A DNA stretch of 64,000 nucleotides. Source: Bacillus sp. RO2. GTDB taxonomy: Bacteria; Bacillota; Bacilli; Bacillales; Bacillaceae_I. Under the pieces are notes generated by a model. That model was given only the letters and a program-made list of their open reading frames with translations. It made no database searches and was not told where the DNA came from. Below, piece by piece: positions 43,189 through 50,584 of the stretch. The position numbers were made by a program, and so were the translations under genes. The stretch is taken from NCBI RefSeq assembly GCF_012911845.1, contig NZ_JAAXCU010000046.1, forward strand, positions 1 through 64,000, in the 5' to 3' direction. How positions within the stretch are numbered: position 1 is the stretch's first letter; every line of letters begins with the position of its first letter.

Positions 43189-43217
43189 ACTATACACCTC
43201 CCGTTTTAAACCGTCAA
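43189..43217 (-). promoter_or_regulatory. Sigma-A promoter of the EamA-ABC-MATE operon
   Basis: Minus strand ttgacg (43217-43212), 17-bp spacer, tatagt (43194-43189). Both Zur boxes lie downstream, so Zur-Zn would block initiation or clearance. Confidence 0.85.
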
Positions 43218-43253
43218 TAACAATTTTTTAACTACACGTATTGATGCATAATA

Positions 43254-43290
43254 AAAAACCTTGAAAGACTGAACATCCTCAAGGTTTTAA
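43254..43290 (-). terminator. Terminator of the broken HAD gene
   Basis: aaaaccttga/tcaaggtttt stem; read on the minus strand, T6 follows. Confidence 0.85.
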
Positions 43291-43302
43291 TATGATTTAC
43301 GT

Positions 43303-43920
43303 CTAAAATATTGTTTGAAGTTCACGTAGTGAATGAATGATATAATCATATTCTTCCACTTCTCCAAACCCATAGTTAGCGTAGACAAAAGGAATGCCAG
43401 CTGCCTTCGCTGCCTGTTGGTCTCCTAGCGTATCTCCTATATAAACAGGGCTTTTAAGTTGATTGCGTTCTATGATTAATTTTATATTTTCACCTTTTGA
43501 GAGCCCTGTTCTTCCTGGATTCTCATAGTCAATGAAATACGTCTCCAATTGATGATAGTTATAAAAAGCTTCTATGTACCCTTCTTGGCAGTTACTCACG
43601 ATAAAAAGTTTGTACTTTTGAGATAAGCTCTCTAACACTTCTTCTAATTGTTCGTAGAGCTAACCTCCTTTTTGCTCTAGAAGCACTCTCTCCGCTTCGC
43701 AACATTTGTTCGACAATTGAGCACGATACTTTTCTTCCATATCTGGAAAGAGAATCTTTTCTATTTCATGCATTTGCAACCCCATGGTTGTTTTGAAATC
43801 ATCACTTGTTAACTCTTTCTCGATCTTATCATCATTTTTCAGAATCTCATTCCAAGCAACCAGTACTGTTTCGCGTGAATCCCATAATGTACCGTCTAAA
43901 TCAAAAATAATGCTGTCCAT
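43303..43920 (-). pseudogene. HAD superfamily hydrolase with in-frame amber codon
   Basis: One continuous frame of 205 codons interrupted by TAG at 43662-43660. Upstream: HAD motif I IIFDLDGTLWDS and cap helices to VLLEQKGG. Downstream in the same frame: LYEQLEEVLESL, motif II LFIVSNC, motif III Lys in GLSKGENIKL, motif IV YIGDTLGDQQAAKAAG. All active-site motifs are intact, so this is one gene split by a single substitution (CAG, AAG or TTG to TAG would each do). Without readthrough the product lacks motifs II-IV. A GTG at 43638 has no proper ribosome-binding site for restart. Confidence 0.88.
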
Positions 43921-44040
43921 TTGTTATCCTCCTTTTTTTCTTATTACTATTTTTCTATTGTATCGTATTTTTACATTTTTCTGCGAATAACAGTAACCTT
44001 CTTCCAATTTTATCGTCTGTATAGAATAGGTGGTTATTAA

Positions 44041-44532
44041 ATGAAACGCATTTACATTATATGGTTGCCAATTTTATTCTTCATTTCTGCTTGCAGTTAC
44101 GATGAAGATGTTAGTTCTCAAGTCATGCCTTGTGATTTTGAATTCAGCCTTATATACGGTACCTATGGCAAACAAAAAGTGGATACTTTTAATGATATGA
44201 TAATTAAAGATCTTGTGATAGACGGCACCATAGAAGCTGAGATACCTTTAACAGTCGAAGAGAAAGAGCTTATTTATAATGAAATGTTAAAAATAAACAT
44301 AATGGGGGATTTGGATATTGGTAGGGAGCTTCAGTGTGCAATAGAACCTCCTTCATTCACGTCTTGGCACATCCAAATGAACGGGGAGACGAAGGAGTTT
44401 TCATATACTAATTTTTGTGAGTATGATGGAGACGCTAAAAATCTGATGAACCTCGAGAACTACATACATAAATTAGTTGCAGCCAAGGAGAAGTATCAGG
44501 AGCTACCTGATTTAAATGGCGGGTATGAATAA
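44041..44532 (+). CDS. Lipoprotein of unknown function
   Basis: 163 residues; signal and lipobox FISACSY (Cys about 18). The mature part is acidic, with a beta-rich middle (SFTSWHIQMNGETKEFSYTNFCEYD) and two further Cys residues (about 33, 100 and 124 region). Similar small lipoproteins are frequent in Bacillus; no family assigned. Start after ggtggtta is weak but the lipobox supports the frame. Confidence 0.68.
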   Translation: MKRIYIIWLPILFFISACSYDEDVSSQVMPCDFEFSLIYGTYGKQKVDTFNDMIIKDLVIDGTIEAEIPLTVEEKELIYNEMLKINIMGDLDIGRELQCAIEPPSFTSWHIQMNGETKEFSYTNFCEYDGDAKNLMNLENYIHKLVAAKEKYQELPDLNGGYE

Positions 44533-44591
44533 AAATGAAACTTCCCTCCTTGTCTTCCGTATTAATTACTAGATAGATTGGAGTGTTAGGT

Positions 44592-44855
44592 ATGGAAGTT
44601 AAGATTACCAAAAGTGGGGAAGATCTAATCATTAAATGGCAGTTTAGTACTATTAATGTTCCTCTCTCTTCTATTATATCGGTCGAAAATGATCCCACAT
44701 AAAGCAGGACTGATAAACATGCTCTTCGTGTCGGGTTTCCATCAGGTCATACTGACAGAGTAGTGATACATACGAAATCGGATACCTACTTAATTTTCAC
44801 AAGTAACGGTGGTTTAAGAGACAAAATTCGGTCTTATATTTCATCAAAAGCTTAG
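44592..44855 (+). pseudogene. SunI/YnzG-like bacterial PH-domain protein with in-frame ochre codon
   Basis: An 88-codon frame broken only by TAA at 44700-44702. Before it: MEVKITKSGEDLIIKWQFS...VPLSSIISVENDPT. After it: DKHALRVGFPSGHTDRVVIHTKSDTYLIFT and a last helix. This matches the small PH-like YolF/SunI family, where SunI gives immunity to the bacteriocin sublancin. The family usually has a Tyr after DDT at this point, so a single TAT/TAC-to-TAA change explains the stop. No bacteriocin gene is visible nearby. Confidence 0.78.
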
Positions 44856-44879
44856 GGTCCTTGTCATCCTAAGCTTTTG
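44847..44879. terminator. Bidirectional terminator
   Basis: Perfect 11-bp stem aaaagcttagg/cctaagctttt between converging genes. Confidence 0.9.
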
Positions 44880-44886
44880 AATTCCA

Positions 44887-45714
44887 CTATACTTTAGGCG
44901 GAAAGAACCCCTCCGGACTTCGGATGACTTGTTCTTCAGGAAATACTGTTCGCATTACCTCGAAAACCTCCTGTTGCACATTTCCTTCCACCCACTTCGC
45001 CTTTTCTCCCGTATCATATTTCTCATATACACCTAATCTGGCCGTTCGCTTGCCTCCACTTCCGTCCCCTGTAAAATCATCCACACACACCCTATCCACT
45101 ATCCCTTTCAGATTTAACGCAAATTCTTCGGAAAATGTCAAGGCTGGTGCAATAGCTACTTGGACTGGTATACCTTCCTTATGTAACGTTTTTAGTGCTT
45201 TTAGCCTTGCCGGTATGGGTGGAGCTGCTGGTGAAAACCTTTTACGTACCTCTTCTAGGTCAGTTTCTATCGTGATGCTTACCATTACGCGGTCTCCTAA
45301 TTTCTTTAGGAGGTCGATGTCTCTTGTCACCAATGGGCTTCTTGTTTGAACAAAAAGAAAGTCAGGAGGTTCTTCTGTCATTATTTCTAAAAGGGTTCGG
45401 GTAACCTCTTCCTTTTGTTCCACCGGTTGATAAGGATCAGTACTAGATGACATAAAAATGCTGATGGGCTGCTCTTTTTTCCTTAAAAGCTGCATTTCTT
45501 TGGCGAGCTTTTCTTTCACATCTTTTTTCACATCCACCCATGTGCCCCACTCTTGTTTGCGGAACAAACCAACAGGGCTTTGCCTTACATAACAATAAGA
45601 ACAACCGAAGGCACAGCCGATATAGGGGTTAAGGGTGTGGGTATAGCCTTTCAGAAAGCCGCTCGCTTTCGTCAAAAGTTTTTGTGGGGTCTTCTCCGTT
45701 ACTTCCACTCTCAT
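44887..45714 (-). CDS. SPL-like radical SAM protein
   Basis: 275 residues of the radical SAM group related to spore photoproduct lyase (COG1533, Rv2578c-like). CxxxCxxC cluster: GCAFGCSYCYVRQSP; preceding LNPYIGC is the family signature. Later motifs SSSTDPYQPVEQ and VSITIET fit the SAM-binding barrel. It lacks the N- and C-terminal parts of true SplB, so a DNA-lesion repair role is not assumed. Single gene. Confidence 0.9.
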   Translation of the reverse strand: MRVEVTEKTPQKLLTKASGFLKGYTHTLNPYIGCAFGCSYCYVRQSPVGLFRKQEWGTWVDVKKDVKEKLAKEMQLLRKKEQPISIFMSSSTDPYQPVEQKEEVTRTLLEIMTEEPPDFLFVQTRSPLVTRDIDLLKKLGDRVMVSITIETDLEEVRKRFSPAAPPIPARLKALKTLHKEGIPVQVAIAPALTFSEEFALNLKGIVDRVCVDDFTGDGSGGKRTARLGVYEKYDTGEKAKWVEGNVQQEVFEVMRTVFPEEQVIRSPEGFFPPKV

Positions 45715-45814
45715 CCTTTTTCTCCCTCTTCCATGATATCAATATTTTTCTCTTGTTGTTTCCATCATTTTCTTTATACTTAAAAGTATTACAATACAAA
45801 AGGGGTAGATACAT

Positions 45815-46054
45815 ATGGTACTTACAGTTTTAAAACCTATTTTTGCCGAGTCTGCAAGCAATCTAGTGAATACAATCAGTTCTTATTCTGGAACGGTTTT
45901 ATTTAAAAAAGAACATTGGGTAGTGGATGCAAAAAGCTTGCTTGGTGTTTTGGCGCTTGCCCTTCAGCCAGGACAGGAAGTGGAAGTTACTTCTGATGAA
46001 GGCGAAGAAGTATTTGAGGCAATCTTGTCGCTTGGGTACTTTGAAAAGAAATAA
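45815..46054 (+). CDS. HPr-like protein without the active-site histidine
   Basis: 79 residues with the HPr fold. HPr of B. subtilis has SGIHARPA around His15; here the aligned stretch is KPIFAESA, so His15 is Phe10 and Arg17 is Glu12. The regulatory Ser46 region is kept: DAKSLLGVLALAL with Ser41. It therefore cannot pass phosphate in the PTS, but could still be phosphorylated on Ser by HPr kinase, like Crh. Also three residues shorter at each end than HPr. aggggtag precedes the ATG. Confidence 0.85.
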   Translation: MVLTVLKPIFAESASNLVNTISSYSGTVLFKKEHWVVDAKSLLGVLALALQPGQEVEVTSDEGEEVFEAILSLGYFEKK

Positions 46055-46062
46055 TAATGGAT

Positions 46063-46095
46063 CATCCTTCCTCGTTTATTGGGAAGGATGTTTTT
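46063..46095 (+). terminator. Intrinsic terminator
   Basis: Stem catccttcc/ggaaggatg followed by ttttt, just after the HPr-like gene. Confidence 0.92.
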
Positions 46096-46148
46096 GTTTG
46101 GCTGTTTTCTAAAAATAATGTTGTTCGCTATAAAATTTTACCGTTCCT

Positions 46149-46263
46149 TTTCGCTGCAGTCACTCGCTTTCCGCGGGGCGGTGCTTGAACCTCCCTCACA
46201 ATGCTTCAGGGGTTTCAAGTCTACCGGTACCTTCCGCCGGAGTCGAGTGCCTTCCGCTTCAAT
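46149..46263. repeat. Dispersed palindromic (REP-like) repeat of Bacillaceae
   Basis: Ends gtcactcgctttccgcgg and its counterpart ccgccggagtcgagtg form an imperfect inverted repeat, with ttccgcttcaat at the right border. GC-rich against its surroundings. Sequences of this kind occur many times in Bacillus genomes, from memory; origin and role unknown. It fills the gap between the HPr-like terminator and the yqjX end. Confidence 0.75.
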
Positions 46264-46322
46264 TCACTTATCTGTATAAAGCTTCTTGAAAGCAACAAAA
46301 TTTGTGAAAACAGCCTGTTTTA

Positions 46323-46646
46323 TCAAGAAATATCCAAAATGTCATCTACACATAAACAGCCTGTTTCGCCGAATTTATCCACCACATGCAAGCGCCTATG
46401 GTAGGCATCGAGATGGTGTACCGCTCCTACAAACAGATGGTATCTTCTTTTTTCATAATAGGTAATGGTTACTTCTTTACCCGTTTCCATCGCTTCGCAA
46501 AACAGCTCATTCATTTCTTCGAGCCGCTGTTCATCAATCTCCGGCTTGGTTTGGTATAAATCCTCTTTGGTCCAATCGCGCAGCATTTTGACATGCTCCG
46601 GCAGCATCATGGACGTCCATTTAATGGTTCCGCGATCTCGTATCAT
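46323..46646 (-). CDS. yqjX: YolD-like protein, YqjX
   Basis: 107 residues of the YolD family: RDRGTIKWTSMMLPEHVKMLRDW at the start, then TYYEKRRYHLFVGAVHHLD and VDKFGETGCLCVDDI. YolD proteins are encoded beside Y-family polymerases of the UvrX type and are thought to act with them. 42 bp behind yqjW on the same transcript, hence SOS-regulated with it. Confidence 0.92.
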   Translation of the reverse strand: MIRDRGTIKWTSMMLPEHVKMLRDWTKEDLYQTKPEIDEQRLEEMNELFCEAMETGKEVTITYYEKRRYHLFVGAVHHLDAYHRRLHVVDKFGETGCLCVDDILDIS

Positions 46647-46688
46647 TCATAAACATCCTTTCTTACGTTTCTAGCTATAGCAAATTCT

Positions 46689-47945
46689 CTACGCCTTATG
46701 CCCACCAACCAACCTACTTCGGTGCACCGCAGTTCCGGCATTGGTATAGGACACAGCCCGCAATAGCGCATTGGTTCCGTATTTTCCGCGGATGGTGTCC
46801 ATTACATAGCCCAGTTCGCGTTTTTTCGGCTGTTCGAGTTCAAACAGGCTCAGTTGCATTTCGCTATCCTCCACAATATTGGAGAGCGAGACGGCAATTT
46901 TCCGAACGGTTTTTGGTTCATAATTTTCCTCAAATAGTTCGAGGCAGGTACGATATAAGTCCATGGTGACGTTGCTTGCTCGTTCCATCGTTCGGGAGCG
47001 GTAGAACCCTCCGCCAAGTTCATCGCGGCTGTAGCCAATTCCAAGACTAATAGTACGTCCGGCTTTTCGGTGATGCCGTGTTCTTCTGGCGACTTCCTCA
47101 CAGATTTCCAAAATGACTTGTTTCACTTCTTTTGGGTCTGTATAGTCTCGCATTAAAATCTGACTTTTTCCAAAGCTGATCTGCCCTTGAATAATGGGGG
47201 CGCCAAGCTCTGATAAATCAATCCCCCAGGCGTGATGGTACAACTGATTCCCCATCACACCGAATTTTTTCTCCAGCAGCTCGAGGGGGTAATTAGCGAG
47301 CTGTCCAACATTGAAAATTCCCATTCGGTTTAATGTTTTTTGTACTCTGGATCCAATTCCCCACATTTCACTTAAGGGGGAAAGCGGCCAGAGTTTTGTT
47401 TTTACATCGTCATAGGTCCACTCAGCTATGCCTTTCTTTTTCGCTTCAAGATCCAGGCAAAGTTTGGACATGAGCATATTTGGACCAATTCCGATGGCGC
47501 ATGGAAGCTGAAATTCCCGCTCCATGTCCTCTTTGATTTTTTCAGCAATCGTGGTTGCATCTCCCCAAAGTGCCTCTACCCCGTCGACTTGCAAGAAGCT
47601 TTCGTCGACACTATAGGTGTGGATGGCGTCCTTTGGGACATATCGATTGAAAAGTCGTGTGATTTCTGTGGAAATGCGCAGGTAGGTTGCCATCTTGGGA
47701 TTTACAATATGAATGCGTTTGTCATTCGGAATTTCAAACCGACGTGAGCCCGTCTTAATTCCAAACTCCTTTTTCAGCATGGGAGAAGCTGCAAGTACAA
47801 CGCTCCCCTGTCGCTCCGTATCCCCAACCACTGCCAAATAGCAGGTGAGCGGATCAAGACCCATCATTACTGCAGAGCAGCTGGCATAAAAACTTTTCAT
47901 ATCTACACATAAAATCTTGTTGTTTGGCATCTTGCTGTAATCCAT
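46689..47945 (-). CDS. yqjW: Y-family DNA polymerase, UvrX/PolY2 type
   Basis: I start at ATG 47945 (MDYSKMPNNK), as in B. subtilis PolY2; a GTG 15 bases earlier is possible. 418 residues. Palm motifs: CVDMKSFYASCSA (first metal Asp), LAVVGDTERQGSVVLAAS, TYSVDESFLQVDG (SVDE). Helix-hairpin-helix thumb MWGIGSRVQKTLNRMGI and little-finger domain with TISLGIGYSRD. Translesion synthesis. A LexA box sits between its -35 and -10, and yolD-like yqjX follows. Confidence 0.93.
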   Translation of the reverse strand: MDYSKMPNNKILCVDMKSFYASCSAVMMGLDPLTCYLAVVGDTERQGSVVLAASPMLKKEFGIKTGSRRFEIPNDKRIHIVNPKMATYLRISTEITRLFNRYVPKDAIHTYSVDESFLQVDGVEALWGDATTIAEKIKEDMEREFQLPCAIGIGPNMLMSKLCLDLEAKKKGIAEWTYDDVKTKLWPLSPLSEMWGIGSRVQKTLNRMGIFNVGQLANYPLELLEKKFGVMGNQLYHHAWGIDLSELGAPIIQGQISFGKSQILMRDYTDPKEVKQVILEICEEVARRTRHHRKAGRTISLGIGYSRDELGGGFYRSRTMERASNVTMDLYRTCLELFEENYEPKTVRKIAVSLSNIVEDSEMQLSLFELEQPKKRELGYVMDTIRGKYGTNALLRAVSYTNAGTAVHRSRLVGGHKA

Positions 47946-48006
47946 GTCCACGACCTTCACACCTCACTAAAACAGAAAGTATGTTCGCATTAGTAGTATA
48001 CACCCA

Positions 48007-48035
48007 ATAATAAGCGAATATACGTTCGGTTTCAA
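48007..48035 (-). promoter_or_regulatory. SOS promoter with LexA (DinR) box
   Basis: Minus strand ttgaaa (48035-48030), 17-bp spacer, tattat (48012-48007). The spacer holds cgaatatacgttcg (48015-48028), one base off the Bacillus LexA consensus CGAACNNNNGTTCG. Confidence 0.9.
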
Positions 48036-48127
48036 TGGTAAATTCCACTACATATTTCGACAAATGTCTTTTTCATATGCTTGTTAAGTGGGTAAAACCC
48101 TTATAATAAAGGAAATGAGGTGACGAC

Positions 48128-48325
48128 GTGGAGAGAAATTTAGTAAAAAAAATGATTCGAAATTGCTTTATTCAATATCAGCATGGTTTTGAGTCTGTTC
48201 CGCTTAGTGAGGGAGAGTACGAAAAAATGGCAGAGGAAGTAAGCAGAGTAGTTGCCGAAAATCCCGCTTCAGATGTGTTTGATGTGGTCAATGATGTGGT
48301 GTATGAATATTTGAGCAAGTGGTAA
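48128..48325 (+). CDS. yqzH: YqzH-like small protein
   Basis: 65 residues from GTG 48128 (gaggtga upstream). Helical: LVKKMIRNCFIQYQHGFESVPLSEGEYEKM and SDVFDVVNDVVYEYLSKW. Sequence and position next to yqjWX agree with B. subtilis YqzH. Function unknown. Divergent from the SOS operon, so the intergenic LexA box could influence both. Confidence 0.8.
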   Translation: MERNLVKKMIRNCFIQYQHGFESVPLSEGEYEKMAEEVSRVVAENPASDVFDVVNDVVYEYLSKW

Positions 48326-48406
48326 GCGCACCCGACAAAATAATTCATAAATCCGATGTAGTTACACAAGATAAAAGAAGAGTTCATCTAGAAAAGGAGC
48401 GACATC

Positions 48407-48922
48407 ATGAAGAAAAAGCCTGTACTCGTATTATGGATAATGGTATTCATCTCCATTCTGACACTCCCTTTTCTTGGGTGGAAGCACTTTAAACGTTTTT
48501 TGCCCGGAACATTATTTATGTCTATATTAATTGCATTAGAAAGCATTGTGGCCGAGAAGTATAAATGGTGGGCTATTTATAAAAAAATCCCGCCATATTT
48601 TGTGAATGAGTTTGCATTTATAATCGGACCGTTTTTTGCTGGCTCTCTGTGGATATTACGTCTAACATATGGACGATTTTACTTGTACTTATTATTGAAT
48701 GCAGTCGTAGATGCCATATTTGTATATCCAATATACGTATTATTTAAGAATATGGGGATATTTGAGTTAAAAAAAATGAACAGCCATCAGCTATATGGAC
48801 TATTTTTAATAAAAGCCTTATTGATGTACGGATTTCAGGCTCTGTGGGAGAAGTACGTCCGTAAGAGTTCAACCAAAGAACCTGAACAAGAAAGACCTTA
48901 CACCATATCCCCTGCAGAGTGA
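48407..48922 (+). CDS. Hypothetical membrane protein
   Basis: 171 residues with four to five membrane helices (LVLWIMVFISILTLPFLGW, FLPGTLFMSILIALESIVA, EFAFIIGPFFAGSLWIL, FYLYLLLNAVVDAIFVYPIYVLF, LFLIKALLMYGFQALW). Aromatic-rich loops. No family recognised with confidence. Its end overlaps that of the converging ankyrin gene by 25 bp. Confidence 0.72.
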   Translation: MKKKPVLVLWIMVFISILTLPFLGWKHFKRFLPGTLFMSILIALESIVAEKYKWWAIYKKIPPYFVNEFAFIIGPFFAGSLWILRLTYGRFYLYLLLNAVVDAIFVYPIYVLFKNMGIFELKKMNSHQLYGLFLIKALLMYGFQALWEKYVRKSSTKEPEQERPYTISPAE

Positions 48923-49656
48923 GCACCCTTCTCACGGAGCCACTCAATTAGCCTCACATCTGTGTTTTTGCGAACAGCTGCATCCAATGGAGTAAGTCGG
49001 TCATAACCAATCCAATTAAGATTTGCTCCTTGGCCGAGAAGGTACTCTGCCACCATAAACTGACCACCGTGGCAAGCCAACCAGAAGGCCTGAGTGGTTT
49101 CAAATGAAGAAGGAATATGTTTTTCTTCATAGTATGCTTTCACTTCATCCAGCATCCCCAGTCCCGCTGAATTCCAGAGCTTGGTTTGTGCCCCATTCTC
49201 TACTAACAGGCGGGCTGCATTCCACTGGCCAAATGCTACTGCATCGTCTAATGGGGTGCCTTCCGCGATTACTGCTCCTGTGGCATTTATGTCCGCACCA
49301 GCATCCAGAAGCGTCTGAAGAACTTCTACGTCATTACTGCTGGCAGCCCAATGAAGGGGAGTTTCCGTGTGATGACCGGTAAATCTAGCATCCACCTCTG
49401 CTCCCGCTTCCACTAATGTGCGAACGATTGTTGATCCGTTCGGAAAGTGACCCGGCCAATCGGTGGCCACATGAAGCAATGTGCGGGACACTCCGAATCC
49501 TTCAGAATTTTCATCCTGATAACCTCTTGCGATAATTCTTGCCGTCGAAAGGTGGGGATGATCATGAAGTAAACGTTTAAGCACTGGAACATCGCCGGAT
49601 TTAATTGATTTAATGACCTCGATACCTAAATCCTCATCTTCTAAAATAAAATTCAT
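48898..49656 (-). CDS. Ankyrin-repeat protein
   Basis: Start at ATG 49656 (MNFILEDEDL) with ggagg upstream. 252 residues with about five ankyrin repeats: SRTLLHVATDWPGHFPNGSTIVRTLVEAGAEVDA, HHTETPLHWAASSNDVEVLQTLLDAGADINA, GTPLDDAVAFGQWNAARLLVENGA, FWLACHGGQFMVAEYLLGQGANLNW and LTPLDAAVRKNTDVRLIEWL, each shown only in part here. Cytoplasmic protein-protein interaction module; partner unknown. Confidence 0.9.
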   Translation of the reverse strand: MNFILEDEDLGIEVIKSIKSGDVPVLKRLLHDHPHLSTARIIARGYQDENSEGFGVSRTLLHVATDWPGHFPNGSTIVRTLVEAGAEVDARFTGHHTETPLHWAASSNDVEVLQTLLDAGADINATGAVIAEGTPLDDAVAFGQWNAARLLVENGAQTKLWNSAGLGMLDEVKAYYEEKHIPSSFETTQAFWLACHGGQFMVAEYLLGQGANLNWIGYDRLTPLDAAVRKNTDVRLIEWLREKGAHSAGDMV

Positions 49657-49710
49657 ATGTATATGCCTCCATTTCATATGTAAGGTTACAAGAAATACCC
49701 GTCCTAGACC

Positions 49711-49860
49711 ATTTACTGTCGAAGCAGACTTATTTACAGTCCGTTTTAAGGTAAATACTGTCGGAAACTTTCAGAATACAAGCCAAAGTCACCCATTTAC
49801 TGTCCAAACTCAAGGTAATACATACCAATCGACAAACTACATCAAACTTCGACAAGCCAA
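49711..49860. repeat. 21-bp-periodic GTCCAAA-type array, locus D
   Basis: Motif variants at 49718, 49739, 49760, 49782, 49802 and 49823; spacings 21, 21, 22, 20, 21. Unit order GTCG, GTCC, GTCG, AGCC, GTCC, TACC then cgacaaac parallels locus C, including acccatttactgtccaaactcaa in the fifth unit (caccattttctgtccaaactcaa in C). Sits beyond the terminator of the lipoprotein gene and upstream of the ankyrin gene. Confidence 0.85.
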
Positions 49861-49887
49861 CCTCACTAAGAGAACCCTCTCCCTAAA

Positions 49888-49928
49888 CAAAAAAACGCCC
49901 TGCACTATTCACACAAGACGTCTCACAA
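49888..49928 (-). terminator. Terminator of the DUF3221-like lipoprotein gene
   Basis: On the minus strand acgtcttgtgt pairs with agtgcagggcgt (G-U pairs) and T7 follows. Confidence 0.7.
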
Positions 49929-49933
49929 AGGCA

Positions 49934-50533
49934 TTACCCCTCTTTCATTTCCACCTCAATATCCACCGGCTCGCTATCATCTAACAGGTTCTTCAAAGTT
50001 ACCTTATATAATTGCTCACTCTGTTCAGTCACTTCCTCTACGTGCCACGGATAGCCGGCTTCTACTTCTTCCAATGCCTTGGCAATAGCCTTTTGTTCCA
50101 TTTCATCCTGGTCTGCATCTACCACCACTCTTATGGCACCAGACTGGGCCGGAAAGGATTCCGCTACAATTCCTGAGTTCCATACAGTCACTTTCATTCC
50201 CACTAAAAGATCAGCTGCTTCCAATGGTTCTCCTTCCGAGTTTTCCAATGTCGTGCTTTCTTCAAGGGTGTAAATCGTAGCAGAAATGCCTGAACCGTTG
50301 CTACTAGGGTGCTGTCCCGTTACTAAAATCCGTGTTTGACCATTATTTGAAATAGAAACGATATACCCGGTTAAGTCCTCCACTGCCTGTTCCTCGTCAT
50401 CCGCAGGTTCTTCATTTGGTGCGTCGGAATCCGTGTTGGTCCCTGAGCTGTTATTGTCGTTTCCGCCAGCTGTTCCACAACCGAATAAAAGAAGGAAACA
50501 AGCAAGCAATGTCATAAATTTCACTGTTTTCAT
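49934..50533 (-). CDS. DUF3221-like (YobA-type) lipoprotein
   Basis: 199 residues. Lipobox LLLFGCGTAGG (Cys about 19), an Asn/Ser/Glu-rich linker of about 35 residues, then a beta-barrel-like domain LTGYIVSISNNGQTRILVTGQ ... GMKVTVWNSGIVAESFPAQ as in DUF3221 (YobA), and a second acidic domain EEVEAGYPWHVEEVTEQ. Surface lipoprotein of unknown role. Single gene. Confidence 0.8.
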   Translation of the reverse strand: MKTVKFMTLLACFLLLFGCGTAGGNDNNSSGTNTDSDAPNEEPADDEEQAVEDLTGYIVSISNNGQTRILVTGQHPSSNGSGISATIYTLEESTTLENSEGEPLEAADLLVGMKVTVWNSGIVAESFPAQSGAIRVVVDADQDEMEQKAIAKALEEVEAGYPWHVEEVTEQSEQLYKVTLKNLLDDSEPVDIEVEMKEG

Positions 50534-50584
50534 CTTCTTCTCACCTCTCGCTCTATTGGACGAAAGAAGGATAGAAAGGTTACA

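Noticed and set aside
43303-43638. Independent second HAD gene starting at GTG 43638
   Set aside because: Same reading frame as the upstream half, no ribosome-binding site, and motif I is missing; it is the continuation of one gene past the amber codon.
46079-46404. Plus-strand ORFs across the REP-like repeat
   Set aside because: They cover a dispersed palindromic repeat and the reverse of yqjX; no start signals.
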